Positions 14,794 to 22,449 of a stretch of 26,273 nucleotides of DNA are shown piece by piece. The position numbers and the translations under genes are program-made. A model generated the notes under the pieces. It did no database searches and had not been told where the DNA came from. It worked only from the letters and a program-made list of their open reading frames with translations. Source of the DNA: an uncultured Bacteroidales bacterium (lineage in GTDB: Bacteria > Bacteroidota > Bacteroidia > Bacteroidales > Bacteroidaceae); assembly GCA_937906165.1 (NCBI GenBank), contig CALCYA010000097.1, forward strand, positions 1 through 26,273. Direction: 5' to 3'. Positions within the stretch are counted from its first letter, which is position 1, and every line of letters starts with the position of its first letter.

Positions 14794-14801
14794 TATTTTT
14801 G
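14794..14801 (+). promoter_or_regulatory. -7 promoter element of the beta-helix lipoprotein gene
   Basis: TATTTTTG is an exact -7 match 17 bases before ATG 14819. A partial -33 (TTTA, 14769-14772) lies 21 bases upstream. The leader would be very short. Confidence 0.55.
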
Positions 14802-14818
14802 CATCAAATGTTCGTTCT

Positions 14819-16984
14819 ATGAGATGTAAAAAATGTTTCTTGAGCTTTTGTATCTTGTTGCAGGTGCTGCTCTTGTTCTCCTGTGGTGGCAAGCGGACAG
14901 ATTCTGTTCCGGTGTCCTATGAGTTGCCTCTGGATGCTGTTGGATACCCTGTTTACAATATTCCACAGCTCGATGTCTCGCTTTACGGTCATAAGGTCGA
15001 GATTGTTTTCTCTGGCGGAGAGACCAAGATTTCAGCTTTACCTTCGGGTATCTCGGCTGAGACCAACGGAGCCGATATTGTGTTACGTTCCCAGATACGG
15101 GGCGTTGAGTATATAGTCTGTGGCACTTCGTCAGATGCCTCGTTGACAATCGTGAGCAGCCACTCTCCGCTCGTGACGCTTGATAGCCTGTCGCTAACGG
15201 CAATTGGAAAGAATGTGTTGCAGGTCTCTTCGGAAGAGGTCATCTATCTGCGTACTCTGCGGAATTGCCGTATTGCAGACCTTTCTGATGGCATTAAGGC
15301 AGACAATCAGTCAGCCGCAGTCAAACTCATGGGGCAAGCGGTGCTTTGTGGCGGTAATCTTGCTGTCAATGCAGAGCGCAGGAGCGCTCTCTTCTGTACA
15401 GGGACGCTCTATCTTGATGGTATGCAGCTTCTCATACAGGATGCGCCTAACAATGCGATCCTTACAAACGGCTCGTTTGTGGTTGGCTCAGGAAACGTCG
15501 GCGCCAGCTCTTCAAAAGATGTCGTAAAGTGCAAGAAAGGAGATTTTGTGCTGTTCGGCGGTAATATCTTGCTCTCATCCTCGGAAGACAAGGCGGATGG
15601 AGTACAGGCTGTGAACTTCTACCAGCAAGGCGGCAACCTTGATGTGGTTGTGGCGGGTGCTGCCTCCGACGGTATAAAGACTGCGGGAAATCTGTGTCTC
15701 AATGGTGGCAACATGAATGTGGTTACCAGTGGTGACGCGTTGTTCAATAGTAAGAAGAGTGACTACAGCTCCTCTTCGTGTATAAAGAGTGACAGGCTGG
15801 TTGAGATAAGTGGCGGAAATTGTAGTTTAAGGAGTGAGGGCGATGGAGCAAAAGGTATAAGCTGTGACAGTATTATTGTTGTCAGAGGCGGTAATGTGAG
15901 TGTGGTCACAAAAGGCGGTGATGTCAATGACCCTGTTGATATAAATGCCCATACATCGTCCAAAGGTATCAAGAGTGATGGCTCTCTTTACCTTGCCGGT
16001 GGTAATGTCGAGGTCCTTGTCTTTGGCGAGGGTGAACGTAACGAAGGTGTCGAGGCAAAGAAGGACCTCCAAGTCTGCGGTGATTGCAATCTCTATGTAT
16101 ATGCCTATGATGATGCAATCAATGCCGGCAACCTGCTTGTGGCAGGAGGTAAGGTTTATACCTATTCCGTAGCGAATGATGCCATAGACAGTAATGGAGA
16201 AATATGCATTGCCGGCGGTCTTGTCATCGCGGACGGCTCTTTCTCGCCGGAGCAGGGTGTGGATGTCGACAACTATTCGCTCTTTTCTGTGAGAGGCGGC
16301 GTCCTCTTCTCTGTGGGCGGTTCTATGGGGCCGTCGCCGGCAATGCCTTTGAGTGACAGGACTTCTGTTCCGGTTTTTGCCTGGAGCGGGTTCAATCTTG
16401 AAAAAGGCAAGTTCTTGAGCCTGCTGGATGATGAAGGACGTGTCCTGTACTCATATAAGGTACAGCGTTCTATGCATGATGCAGCCAGTGTTGTAGCGTC
16501 TTCTCTGTTGCATGAGGATGGTATTTACTCTTTTGTGATTTCCGATTCCCTTGAGAGTGGAGAGCTTGTCTGTAATGGAGTATATACGGGCGGTCATCCA
16601 AACGGGGAGCTCTTTTCTGTCCGTTTTGAGTCTAAAGGCTATGTCAATGTCGTGGATAGGAATGGCAATGTAACACTTCTTGAACCCGGAAAGAATGTCG
16701 GTGGAATGCCTCCACCTCCACCTCCACCTAATGCTCTGTTCCCCGGCGACAGTGCTGCAATGGACGGTCATGGTTTCCCGCCACCTCCACCTCATGGTAT
16801 GTTCCCCGGCGACAGTGCTGCAATGAACGGTCATGGTTTCCCGCCACCTCCACCTCATGGTATATTCCCCGGCGACAGTGCTGCAATGGACGGTCATGGT
16901 TTCCCACCACCACCTTCTCCAATGCGTAGAATAAAGAGTGAGTTTAGAGAGGGAAATCTCCCGATAAATGATAAAAGAGGTTGA
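14819..16984 (+). CDS. Carbohydrate-binding (Cthe_2159-like) lipoprotein with Pro-rich repeat tail
   Basis: 721 residues. The signal peptide ends in the lipobox LLFSC (C22). Most of the protein is a series of short repeated strands with a glycine-rich pattern (GGN-V-V, for example GGNLDVVV, GGNMNVVT, GGNVSVVT, GGNVEVLV) alternating with DGIK, KGIK and DAI turns. This is the pattern of the beta-helical Cthe_2159 carbohydrate-binding family, whose founding member binds cellulose and polygalacturonate. A small beta domain follows at about 515-625. The C-terminus has a run of seven prolines and three 21-residue repeats of the form FPGDSAAMDGHGFPPPPPH. It is probably exported to the cell surface, but no SUS-like transport genes are adjacent. 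Family assignment by pattern; ligand unknown. Confidence 0.78.
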   Translation: MRCKKCFLSFCILLQVLLLFSCGGKRTDSVPVSYELPLDAVGYPVYNIPQLDVSLYGHKVEIVFSGGETKISALPSGISAETNGADIVLRSQIRGVEYIVCGTSSDASLTIVSSHSPLVTLDSLSLTAIGKNVLQVSSEEVIYLRTLRNCRIADLSDGIKADNQSAAVKLMGQAVLCGGNLAVNAERRSALFCTGTLYLDGMQLLIQDAPNNAILTNGSFVVGSGNVGASSSKDVVKCKKGDFVLFGGNILLSSSEDKADGVQAVNFYQQGGNLDVVVAGAASDGIKTAGNLCLNGGNMNVVTSGDALFNSKKSDYSSSSCIKSDRLVEISGGNCSLRSEGDGAKGISCDSIIVVRGGNVSVVTKGGDVNDPVDINAHTSSKGIKSDGSLYLAGGNVEVLVFGEGERNEGVEAKKDLQVCGDCNLYVYAYDDAINAGNLLVAGGKVYTYSVANDAIDSNGEICIAGGLVIADGSFSPEQGVDVDNYSLFSVRGGVLFSVGGSMGPSPAMPLSDRTSVPVFAWSGFNLEKGKFLSLLDDEGRVLYSYKVQRSMHDAASVVASSLLHEDGIYSFVISDSLESGELVCNGVYTGGHPNGELFSVRFESKGYVNVVDRNGNVTLLEPGKNVGGMPPPPPPPNALFPGDSAAMDGHGFPPPPPHGMFPGDSAAMNGHGFPPPPPHGIFPGDSAAMDGHGFPPPPSPMRRIKSEFREGNLPINDKRG
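16739..16927 (+). repeat. Three 63-bp tandem repeats inside the lipoprotein gene
   Basis: Units begin TTCCCCGGCGACAG at 16739, 16802 and 16865, exactly 63 bases apart and nearly identical, with the third diverging at its end. Each encodes 21 residues (FPGDSAAM, then D or N, GHGFPPPPPHG). Because 63 is divisible by three, gain or loss of units keeps the frame, so the tail may vary in length between strains. Confidence 0.95.
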
Positions 16985-16987
16985 CTA

Positions 16988-17424
16988 AGAAGCTGTTTAA
17001 ATTTCTTTCGAAAAAGTTAATTACATTACCCGCGAGTTGTGCTTGCCTTTTTATGCTCTTTTTTGCCTGTTTTTCCCTTTTTTGCAGTTACATAGCCCAC
17101 TATGCTCCTTTAAAAAAGGCAATAATATAGGAGTTGTCCATTGATACAAATATCTACTGCGATGGTGTCATCCCGACAGAGCGCAGCGACGAGGGATCTC
17201 AAAAATATCGCGAAATAAGAGATTCTTCACATTCGTTCAGAATGACATGATACGTTTTGGACAACATCTATATTATTACTTTAAAAAATGAAAAAACATT
17301 CTAAAAAAGACCTATAAAAATTTCAAATATCGTATCAGCGAGTAAAATATCAAGCTTGCTTGAATATTTTGCCACGAGCGCAACCGATATTAGCAAGGCA
17401 AGGATATAAATTTAAACAGCTTCT
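16988..17424. mobile_element. 437-bp element with 17-bp perfect terminal inverted repeats
   Basis: AGAAGCTGTTTAAATTT (16988-17004) and its exact complement (17408-17424) bound a 437-bp segment with no convincing ORF. It starts three bases after the stop of the lipoprotein gene. Copy 2 of the smaller interspersed repeat sits in its middle. No transposase is encoded and no target-site duplication is obvious, so it would be non-autonomous if mobile. It could instead be a structured repeat spread by another mechanism. Confidence 0.6.
17116..17279. repeat. MITE-like interspersed repeat, copy 2
   Basis: Shares its first 61 bases with copy 1 (57 identical) and its right end with 4898-4933. The terminal inverted repeat AATAATATAGGAGTTGTCCA (17121-17140) pairs with 17258-17277 at 18 of 20 bases, better preserved than in copy 1. 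Inside, GTCATCC near 17168 and GAATGACA near 17240 form a second nested inverted pair, so the whole unit could fold as one long imperfect hairpin. It contains no ORF. Confidence 0.82.
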
Positions 17425-17612
17425 AAAAAGGCTCTTTTGTTGTTACGCTTGCCCGAAAATACTCATTTACGTTTAGTAAATCAACCCGTTAAGTGGCTTT
17501 CAGTTCTCGTAGCCCGGCATAGAATGCAAGCACTCTCTGCTCCCGCATTACAGCGTCGGTTGCGTTTTTTCGGGCTTCGCATTGTGTTAAGTACAACAGT
17601 TTCCTGTCCGGT
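17425..17612. other. Gene-free segment with inverted repeat, possible further repeat element
   Basis: This stretch between the 437-bp element and the OmpH-like gene has no plausible gene. It contains a 9-bp perfect inverted repeat GCCCGAAAA (17451-17459) and TTTTCGGGC (17567-17575), 107 bases apart, suggesting another repeat unit. No second copy is in the window to prove it. Confidence 0.35.
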
Positions 17613-18212
17613 TTATTTCTTATTGTAGCGTTTGTTCAATCCCTCAACAATTTCCATTGTGATGTCAAGGGTGCTGTTTGAATACAGTATGTTGTCGCCT
17701 ATTTTTGTCAATATAAAGTCGTAACCCTTTGTCTGGTTATGTTCGAGAATATAACTGTTGATTGAATCGCGCAGTTCTTTGCTTCTTGCCATATTCTCGC
17801 TCTCAAGTTGCATGTAAAGTTCGTCGCGCAGTTTGACAAACTCCTGCTCTTTCTTTATTATCTTGTCGCGCTCTTCAATGAATTGTTCCTCTGTTGCAAG
17901 CAACTTTGCATTGCAGCGGTATTCGAAGTCTGCAATTTCCTCCTCCAGTTTCTTGCGCTTGCCATCAAGTGTTGCGCTTATTCTTGCCTCCTTGCTTATC
18001 ATCTCCTTGTTTATGTCAAGGGCAAACTCGTAACGGTACATGATTGTATCAAGGTTTACATATACGATCTTCAGACCTTTGATCGAGTCGATATTTATGG
18101 TGCAATTGCTTTTTGTGCCATTCTGTACTTTTGTCTCACCGCCACATTGGGTGAATAATATTATGCACATTGCTGCAAAGAATGTCAAGAGTAGTGGTTT
18201 TATGTTTCTCAT
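17613..18212 (-). CDS. OmpH/Skp-family periplasmic protein
   Basis: 199 residues. The N-terminus is a signal sequence; C23 in FTQCGG could be lipidated, but the lipobox is atypical (Q before C). The mature part begins with a short strand (LKIVYVNLDTIM), characteristic of OmpH/Skp proteins, followed by a long charged coiled coil (about 68-150) and a C-terminal strand region (YDFILTKIGDNILYSNSTLDIT) that completes the Skp-like head. Skp family proteins chaperone outer-membrane proteins through the periplasm as trimers; many Bacteroidota genomes have several, and this one is away from bamA. It lies 47 bases downstream of a small membrane gene on the same strand and is likely co-transcribed with it. 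No terminator is apparent at its 3' end, which abuts the repeat cluster. Confidence 0.88.
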   Translation of the reverse strand: MRNIKPLLLTFFAAMCIILFTQCGGETKVQNGTKSNCTINIDSIKGLKIVYVNLDTIMYRYEFALDINKEMISKEARISATLDGKRKKLEEEIADFEYRCNAKLLATEEQFIEERDKIIKKEQEFVKLRDELYMQLESENMARSKELRDSINSYILEHNQTKGYDFILTKIGDNILYSNSTLDITMEIVEGLNKRYNKK

Positions 18213-18259
18213 ATGTTATTAAATGTTTGTTGTGTGCTTTCCGGCTTATGTGTCGAGTC

Positions 18260-18475
18260 TCATTTATTTGAAGATTCGCTTACTCTCATAGGGTTATCCC
18301 TTCGTGCATCCTTGTCTTGTGATTGGACACATTTGATACCCCTCTTGCGCATCTCTCTGTTGCCGCCTACGTGCGTGTTCGGGAACTTTCCGTTCTTCTT
18401 GATTATTATGGTTATTGCAAGCAGCGCGAAACTTATAGCAATTATTAACAATGTTATTAGTAAAGTCTTGAACAT
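18260..18475 (-). CDS. Small conserved membrane protein
   Basis: 71 residues. One N-terminal membrane helix (about residues 4-25, FKTLLITLLIIAISFALLAI) is followed by a basic polar tail with KKNGKFPNTHVGGN, then EMRKRGIKCVQSQD and RRDNP. I recall the same N-T-H-V-x-G-N and RGI-C-QSQD pattern in small uncharacterised proteins across Bacteroidales, but I know of no function. A single cysteine (C49) is present. The start ATG 18475 has no strong Shine-Dalgarno. It is followed by the OmpH-like gene. Treat as a real gene of unknown role. Confidence 0.75.
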   Translation of the reverse strand: MFKTLLITLLIIAISFALLAITIIIKKNGKFPNTHVGGNREMRKRGIKCVQSQDKDARRDNPMRVSESSNK

Positions 18476-18603
18476 TTCATTTATATTTGTAAATAAATAA
18501 AGCCCGAAAGTGAGTAAAGTTCAGGTTGAATTTCCTGTTCGCCTTACTTCGTTTTCAAGGTTATGGAATTTGCCGTATTTGCTGTTCCATGAAGTTTTGC
18601 TCG

Positions 18604-18611
18604 CAAATATA
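18604..18611 (-). promoter_or_regulatory. -7 promoter element upstream of the small membrane gene
   Basis: The minus strand reads TATATTTG, an exact -7 match, without a clear -33. It would give a leader of roughly 120 bases before ATG 18475. The span 18476-18735 is the divergent region between this operon and pepD and holds no other gene I can support; the pepD side shows only a one-mismatch -7 (TAATTTTA at 18698-18705). Confidence 0.45.
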
Positions 18612-18735
18612 GCCTTTTTGTCCTCTCGGCTTGTATTTGTTTCCGTAAAAAAAGTAAAAAAAGACGTTGATATTGACTGAATTAATATAATTTTAGAATT
18701 CCAAAAAGTAATTAACAAATTTAAACAGATAGAAT

Positions 18736-20193
18736 ATGGAAAATTTGCATTTGCAGCCTCAGGCTGTGTTCGATCATTTCTTGCAGATATGCAGGATTCC
18801 TCACGGTTCAAAGAACGAGAGCGAGATATCTGAATTCCTCCAGAATTTCGGTAAGGAGCTCGGTTACGAGACTATAGCTGACAGTGTGGGAAATGTTCTG
18901 GTGAAAAAGCCTGCTTATCCAGGTTTTGAGGACCGCAAGACAATCATCCTGCAGAGCCACATGGATATGGTTTGCGACAAGCGTCCCGATGTTGACCACG
19001 ATTTTACAATAGATCCTATCAAGCCTTATGTTGATGGCGAGTGGCTCAAGGCTCAGGGTACTACTCTTGGTGCTGATAACGGTATCGGTGTTGCCGCTGC
19101 TATGGCTGTGCTTGCCGACAAGAACCTGAAACATGGTCCAGTGAACTGTCTCTTTACAATTGATGAGGAAACGGGCCTGACAGGTGCCGAGGCTCTTTCT
19201 CCCGAACTTCTTCAAGGCGACATCCTCGTGAATCTCGATTCTGAGGACGAGGGCGAAATATTCATCGGTTGTGCAGGTGGTGTATGCAACTATGCAGAGT
19301 TCAAGCATGTGAGAACACGTATCTCGGGTGATATGTTCTATATGAAGGTGGATATCAACAGCCTTACAGGCGGTCACTCCGGTGATGATATCAGCAAGGG
19401 CCGTGCCAATGCGAACAAACTGTTGAGCCGTTTCTTGTTGCAGGTGTCCCAAAAATATGAGTTCTACCTTTGTGAAATCAGTGGAGGTAGTCTCCATAAT
19501 GCAATTCCGCGTGATGCGTCGGCTGTGTTTGCTGTGCAAAGTGCCGACAAGGAGGCTGTGCGTGTCGATTTCAATGTGTTCGCAGCACAGGTTCAGGACG
19601 AGTATAGTGCAACAGAGCCTAACATGAAGTTTACTCTGCAGAGTACAGATCCAGTCAATAATGTCATCGACCCTGTAGTTGCCAAGAACCTTTTGTGCTC
19701 TTTGCATGCTGTCTTCAATGGCGTGTTTGCAATGAGTCAGGATGTGCCGGGTCTTGTTGAGACATCAAGTAACCTTGCTTCGGTAAAGCGTACAAGTGAG
19801 AATACCATTACCGTGACTACCAGCCAGCGCAGTTCAATAGAATCGGCAAGGGATAATGTATCTTCGGCTGTGCGCACGGCGTTTGAACTCGGAGGTGCTA
19901 CCGTAACCACAAAGGGGCAGTATCCGGGTTGGAAACCAAATATGAAATCAGAGATCCTCAAGGTTGCCTGCGACACATACAAGCAGCTTTTTGGCGAGGA
20001 TGCAAAGATAAAGGCAATCCATGCAGGTCTTGAGTGCGGTCTTTTCCTCGAGAAGGCTCCTCACCTTGATATGATATCTTTCGGTCCCACAATGCGTGGC
20101 GTACATTCTCCCGATGAGCGTCTTGATATTGCGTCTACCGGACGTTGGTGGCAGCATCTCCAGCTCCTTTTGGAGAATGCTCCTGTAAAGTGA
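18736..20193 (+). CDS. pepD: Aminoacyl-histidine dipeptidase PepD (M20C)
   Basis: 485 residues, the usual length for the Xaa-His dipeptidase (carnosinase-like) PepD, a cytoplasmic dizinc enzyme that cleaves dipeptides. The zinc ligands and catalytic residues of peptidase family M20 are all visible: H75 and D77 (SHMD), D114 (GADNG), E144-E145 (DEETG), D168 (NLDSED), and a late histidine in RGVHSPDE. The lid domain (about 200-380) with GGHSGDDI matches the family. The ATG at 18736 is preceded by an AT-rich leader without a clear ribosome binding site, normal for this phylum. A lipoprotein gene follows 58 bases downstream but has its own -7 box. Confidence 0.96.
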   Translation: MENLHLQPQAVFDHFLQICRIPHGSKNESEISEFLQNFGKELGYETIADSVGNVLVKKPAYPGFEDRKTIILQSHMDMVCDKRPDVDHDFTIDPIKPYVDGEWLKAQGTTLGADNGIGVAAAMAVLADKNLKHGPVNCLFTIDEETGLTGAEALSPELLQGDILVNLDSEDEGEIFIGCAGGVCNYAEFKHVRTRISGDMFYMKVDINSLTGGHSGDDISKGRANANKLLSRFLLQVSQKYEFYLCEISGGSLHNAIPRDASAVFAVQSADKEAVRVDFNVFAAQVQDEYSATEPNMKFTLQSTDPVNNVIDPVVAKNLLCSLHAVFNGVFAMSQDVPGLVETSSNLASVKRTSENTITVTTSQRSSIESARDNVSSAVRTAFELGGATVTTKGQYPGWKPNMKSEILKVACDTYKQLFGEDAKIKAIHAGLECGLFLEKAPHLDMISFGPTMRGVHSPDERLDIASTGRWWQHLQLLLENAPVK

Positions 20194-20207
20194 TTGTGTA
20201 TGTGTAA

Positions 20208-20215
20208 TAAATTTG
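20208..20215 (+). promoter_or_regulatory. -7 promoter element of the beta-helix lipoprotein gene
   Basis: TAAATTTG is an exact -7 match with no clear -33. Transcription from it would begin near 20220, about 30 bases before the start codon and at the left arm of the hairpin described separately. Confidence 0.5.
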
Positions 20216-20217
20216 CG

Positions 20218-20258
20218 TTTTCATCGTTAATAATGTAATATGTATTTTACGATGAAAA
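20218..20258 (+). promoter_or_regulatory. Leader hairpin that includes the start codon
   Basis: TTTTCATCGT (20218-20227) is the exact complement of ACGATGAAAA (20249-20258). The right arm contains the ATG at 20252-20254 and the second codon. With a 21-base AT-rich loop, the stem would cover the whole short leader predicted from the -7 box and hide the start codon. Confidence 0.5.
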
Positions 20259-21694
20259 GATTCTTGCAAATAACTATATCAGTGATGTCGGTACTCCTCG
20301 CTGCATGCAGCGAGGATACCGACTTTTCTGCAAGCCCGTCATTGAGGCTTGAGTTCTCGCGTGATACAATCGCCTTTGACACTCTGTTCACGACGGTCGG
20401 TTCGCCTACTGCCGGTCTTGTCGTGCGCAACCGCAACAGCGATGCCCTGCGCATCAGCAATGTGAGGCTTGGCAGTGGCGGCGGTTCGGGCTTCAGTGTA
20501 CTCGTTGACGGACAGTACGGCTCTTCAATGAGCGACCTTGAGATAAGGGGCAAGGACAGTATCTTTGTGTATGCGGCTGTAGAGTTGGAACGCAATGGTG
20601 CCGATGTGCCGCTGATGGTGAAGGACTCGCTTATATTCACTCTTGAGAGCGGTGTACAGCAACAGGTAGCGCTGTTGGCTTATGGCCGCGATGTCACATT
20701 CATGCGCGGCGAAGTCATTGCGGCCGATAGCCTGCTTCCCGGTGGGCATTATGTGATTTATGACAGCCTTGTCGTAGCACCGGATGCAACCCTTGCGCTT
20801 GAGAAAGGAACGACTCTCTATTTCCACGATAAGGCATTCCTGCGTGTAGAAGGTACTCTCGATGCCCGTGGCTCTCTTGAACAGCCTGTTGTGATGCGCG
20901 GCGACAGGACGGACAATATGTTCTCTTATCTGCCATACGACCGTGTGCCGGGTCAGTGGGGTGGTGTCGTGTTCTCCTCAACAAGCAACAATAACCGTCT
21001 GTTGCACTGCGATATCCATAGTGCGAACTATGGTGTGGTGGTGGAACAGGGCGATACAGCGTTGAACCGCTTGACAATAGAATCCTCAAAGCTTTACAAC
21101 TTCAAGGGCAATGCGCTGGAACTCAATATGTCCCGTGCGTCGGTCGCTAATTCTCTCATTGCCAATGCAAAAGGCAACTGTGTGAAGGTCGTTGGCGGTG
21201 ATGTGTCATTTGTGCATTGTACGATAGCGAATTTTTACGTGTGGGAGCAGCGCGATGTGGCATTGGCGTTGCATAACAGCATTGAGGGTGCTCCGGCTCC
21301 GTTGCGTGGTGCTTTCTTCAGCAACTGCATAATAACAGGTTCGCGTGATGACGAGGTAATGGGTTACCTGACGAATCTGGGAGATACTGTCCCCGATTGT
21401 ATCAACTACTATTTCGAGAATTCGCTCATTAATACTTATGCCGAAGGTGACAGCTGTTTCGTGAACAACTCATACGACAACACTCCGCTTGGCAAGGACC
21501 ATTTCCGTCTCATTGATCACGAGACATTCTATTACGATTTCCATCTGGGTTGTGACTCGACAATGGCGACAGGCCGTGCCTCTGATGCTTATCTTGAGTC
21601 TTTGCCTTATGACCTTGACGGTGTATTGCGTCAGGCCGGTGCAGTTGATGCCGGCTGTTATCAGTATGTGCCGGTGGAAGAGGAAGGTGAGTGA
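20252..21694 (+). CDS. Beta-helix-repeat lipoprotein
   Basis: 480 residues from ATG 20252 (MKRFLQ), chosen over ATG 20240 because it gives a clean signal peptide with lipobox LLAAC (C19). An N-terminal immunoglobulin-like beta region (about 30-150, with DTIAFDTLFTTVGS) precedes a right-handed beta-helix (about 165-400) with repeated short strands and N-rich turns (ASVANSLIANAKGNCVKV, SFVHCTIANF, FFSNCIITG). The C-terminal LPYDLDGVLRQAGAVDAGCYQY resembles the end of choice-of-anchor or pectate-lyase-like surface proteins. No catalytic residues for a lyase can be identified by eye. It is probably exported to the outer membrane. It converges on the EEP gene with only two bases between stop codons. 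Confidence 0.8.
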   Translation: MKRFLQITISVMSVLLAACSEDTDFSASPSLRLEFSRDTIAFDTLFTTVGSPTAGLVVRNRNSDALRISNVRLGSGGGSGFSVLVDGQYGSSMSDLEIRGKDSIFVYAAVELERNGADVPLMVKDSLIFTLESGVQQQVALLAYGRDVTFMRGEVIAADSLLPGGHYVIYDSLVVAPDATLALEKGTTLYFHDKAFLRVEGTLDARGSLEQPVVMRGDRTDNMFSYLPYDRVPGQWGGVVFSSTSNNNRLLHCDIHSANYGVVVEQGDTALNRLTIESSKLYNFKGNALELNMSRASVANSLIANAKGNCVKVVGGDVSFVHCTIANFYVWEQRDVALALHNSIEGAPAPLRGAFFSNCIITGSRDDEVMGYLTNLGDTVPDCINYYFENSLINTYAEGDSCFVNNSYDNTPLGKDHFRLIDHETFYYDFHLGCDSTMATGRASDAYLESLPYDLDGVLRQAGAVDAGCYQYVPVEEEGE

Positions 21695-21696
21695 CG

Positions 21697-22449
21697 TTAT
21701 CTCTTTTTAATGATAATGGTTGTTGCAATAGGCCTGTGGTCCGATGCTGTAGGCTCTTCAATTACTTTTGAATCAACTGATTCGATGTCTCTTTCACATT
21801 CCTTTATTGCTGCGATGTAGTCGATTGTTACGTTCGGCTTGTCTGCCGGGAATGTCGGCTCTTTATTGGGGGCTATGATTTTCCAATTGCGCGACAATTC
21901 TTTGATGAAAGGTGATTGGGGGTTGTCGTTCAGGTCTCCTGCAATAATGAAAGGCTTTTTGCACTCCTTTGCAATGCTGTCGATGATTTCCAGTGATGCC
22001 ATGCGGTCCTCTTCATTCAGTGACAGGTGTGTACATGCGAACGTCAGCTCTGGGTATTCGGCAATGAGTATAGTGCGTTTCTCCTCGCGTCCGGGTAGGG
22101 CTGCGCGGTAAGTGGCTATGGCTTTTTTGCGTGATAGTATTGCCACTCCGTATTTGCCTCCATCATATTCTATTGCCGTGCTGTAGTATGCGTGCATTTT
22201 GCAAAGTATGGCGAGGGTGTCTGCAATATCTACCCCTTTGCTGCGGCGGGTTACGCTGTCCACTTCCTGAATGGCAATGATGTCGGCATCGCTGTTTCTT
22301 ATGACATCTGCTGTACGCTGTATGTCATGAATGTTGTCCAATCCTTTGCAATTTCTTATGTTGTAGCTCATTATGCGCAGGGTGTCCTGTGCTTCTGTGC
22401 TTATGGTCGTCAGCAGCAATAAAAACAGTGTTGTAAAGGCTTTACTCAT
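21697..22449 (-). CDS. Secreted endonuclease/exonuclease/phosphatase-family protein
   Basis: 250 residues. A cleavable signal peptide (MSKAFTTLFLLLLTTISTEAQ) exports it to the periplasm. The EEP catalytic set is complete: N30 (MSYNIR), E62 (IQEVD), H141 (THLSL), D172 and N174 (GDLND), D210 (TIDYI), and D237-H238 (SDHRPI). The family includes DNases, sphingomyelinases and inositol phosphatases, and the substrate cannot be chosen from sequence. Its ATG lies 8 bases inside the upstream rlmH gene, so the two are co-transcribed and probably coupled, although their functions look unrelated. No terminator separates it from the convergent plus-strand gene. Confidence 0.9.
   Translation of the reverse strand: MSKAFTTLFLLLLTTISTEAQDTLRIMSYNIRNCKGLDNIHDIQRTADVIRNSDADIIAIQEVDSVTRRSKGVDIADTLAILCKMHAYYSTAIEYDGGKYGVAILSRKKAIATYRAALPGREEKRTILIAEYPELTFACTHLSLNEEDRMASLEIIDSIAKECKKPFIIAGDLNDNPQSPFIKELSRNWKIIAPNKEPTFPADKPNVTIDYIAAIKECERDIESVDSKVIEEPTASDHRPIATTIIIKKR

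Noticed and set aside
16451..16897. Repetitive minus-strand open frame (MTVHCSTVAGE, MRWRWRE units)
   Set aside because: It is only the antisense reading of the 63-bp repeats in the lipoprotein gene.
16739..16927. CRISPR array
   Set aside because: The three repeats are directly adjacent without spacers and encode protein in frame.
17437..17628. 63-codon plus-strand ORF in the repeat cluster
   Set aside because: No recognisable domain or initiation signal, lies in the repeat-like segment and runs into the OmpH-like gene on the other strand.
18521..18811. 96-codon minus-strand ORF spanning the pepD start
   Set aside because: It begins inside pepD in antisense. Its last 24 codons (NSKYGKFHNL and RRTGNST) look vaguely familiar as a Bacteroidales leader-type sequence, but there is no start codon of its own in that part and I could not support it as a gene.
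18808..19707. 299-codon open frame antisense to pepD
   Set aside because: Reverse-strand shadow of a clearly conserved enzyme; no domain, no upstream signals.
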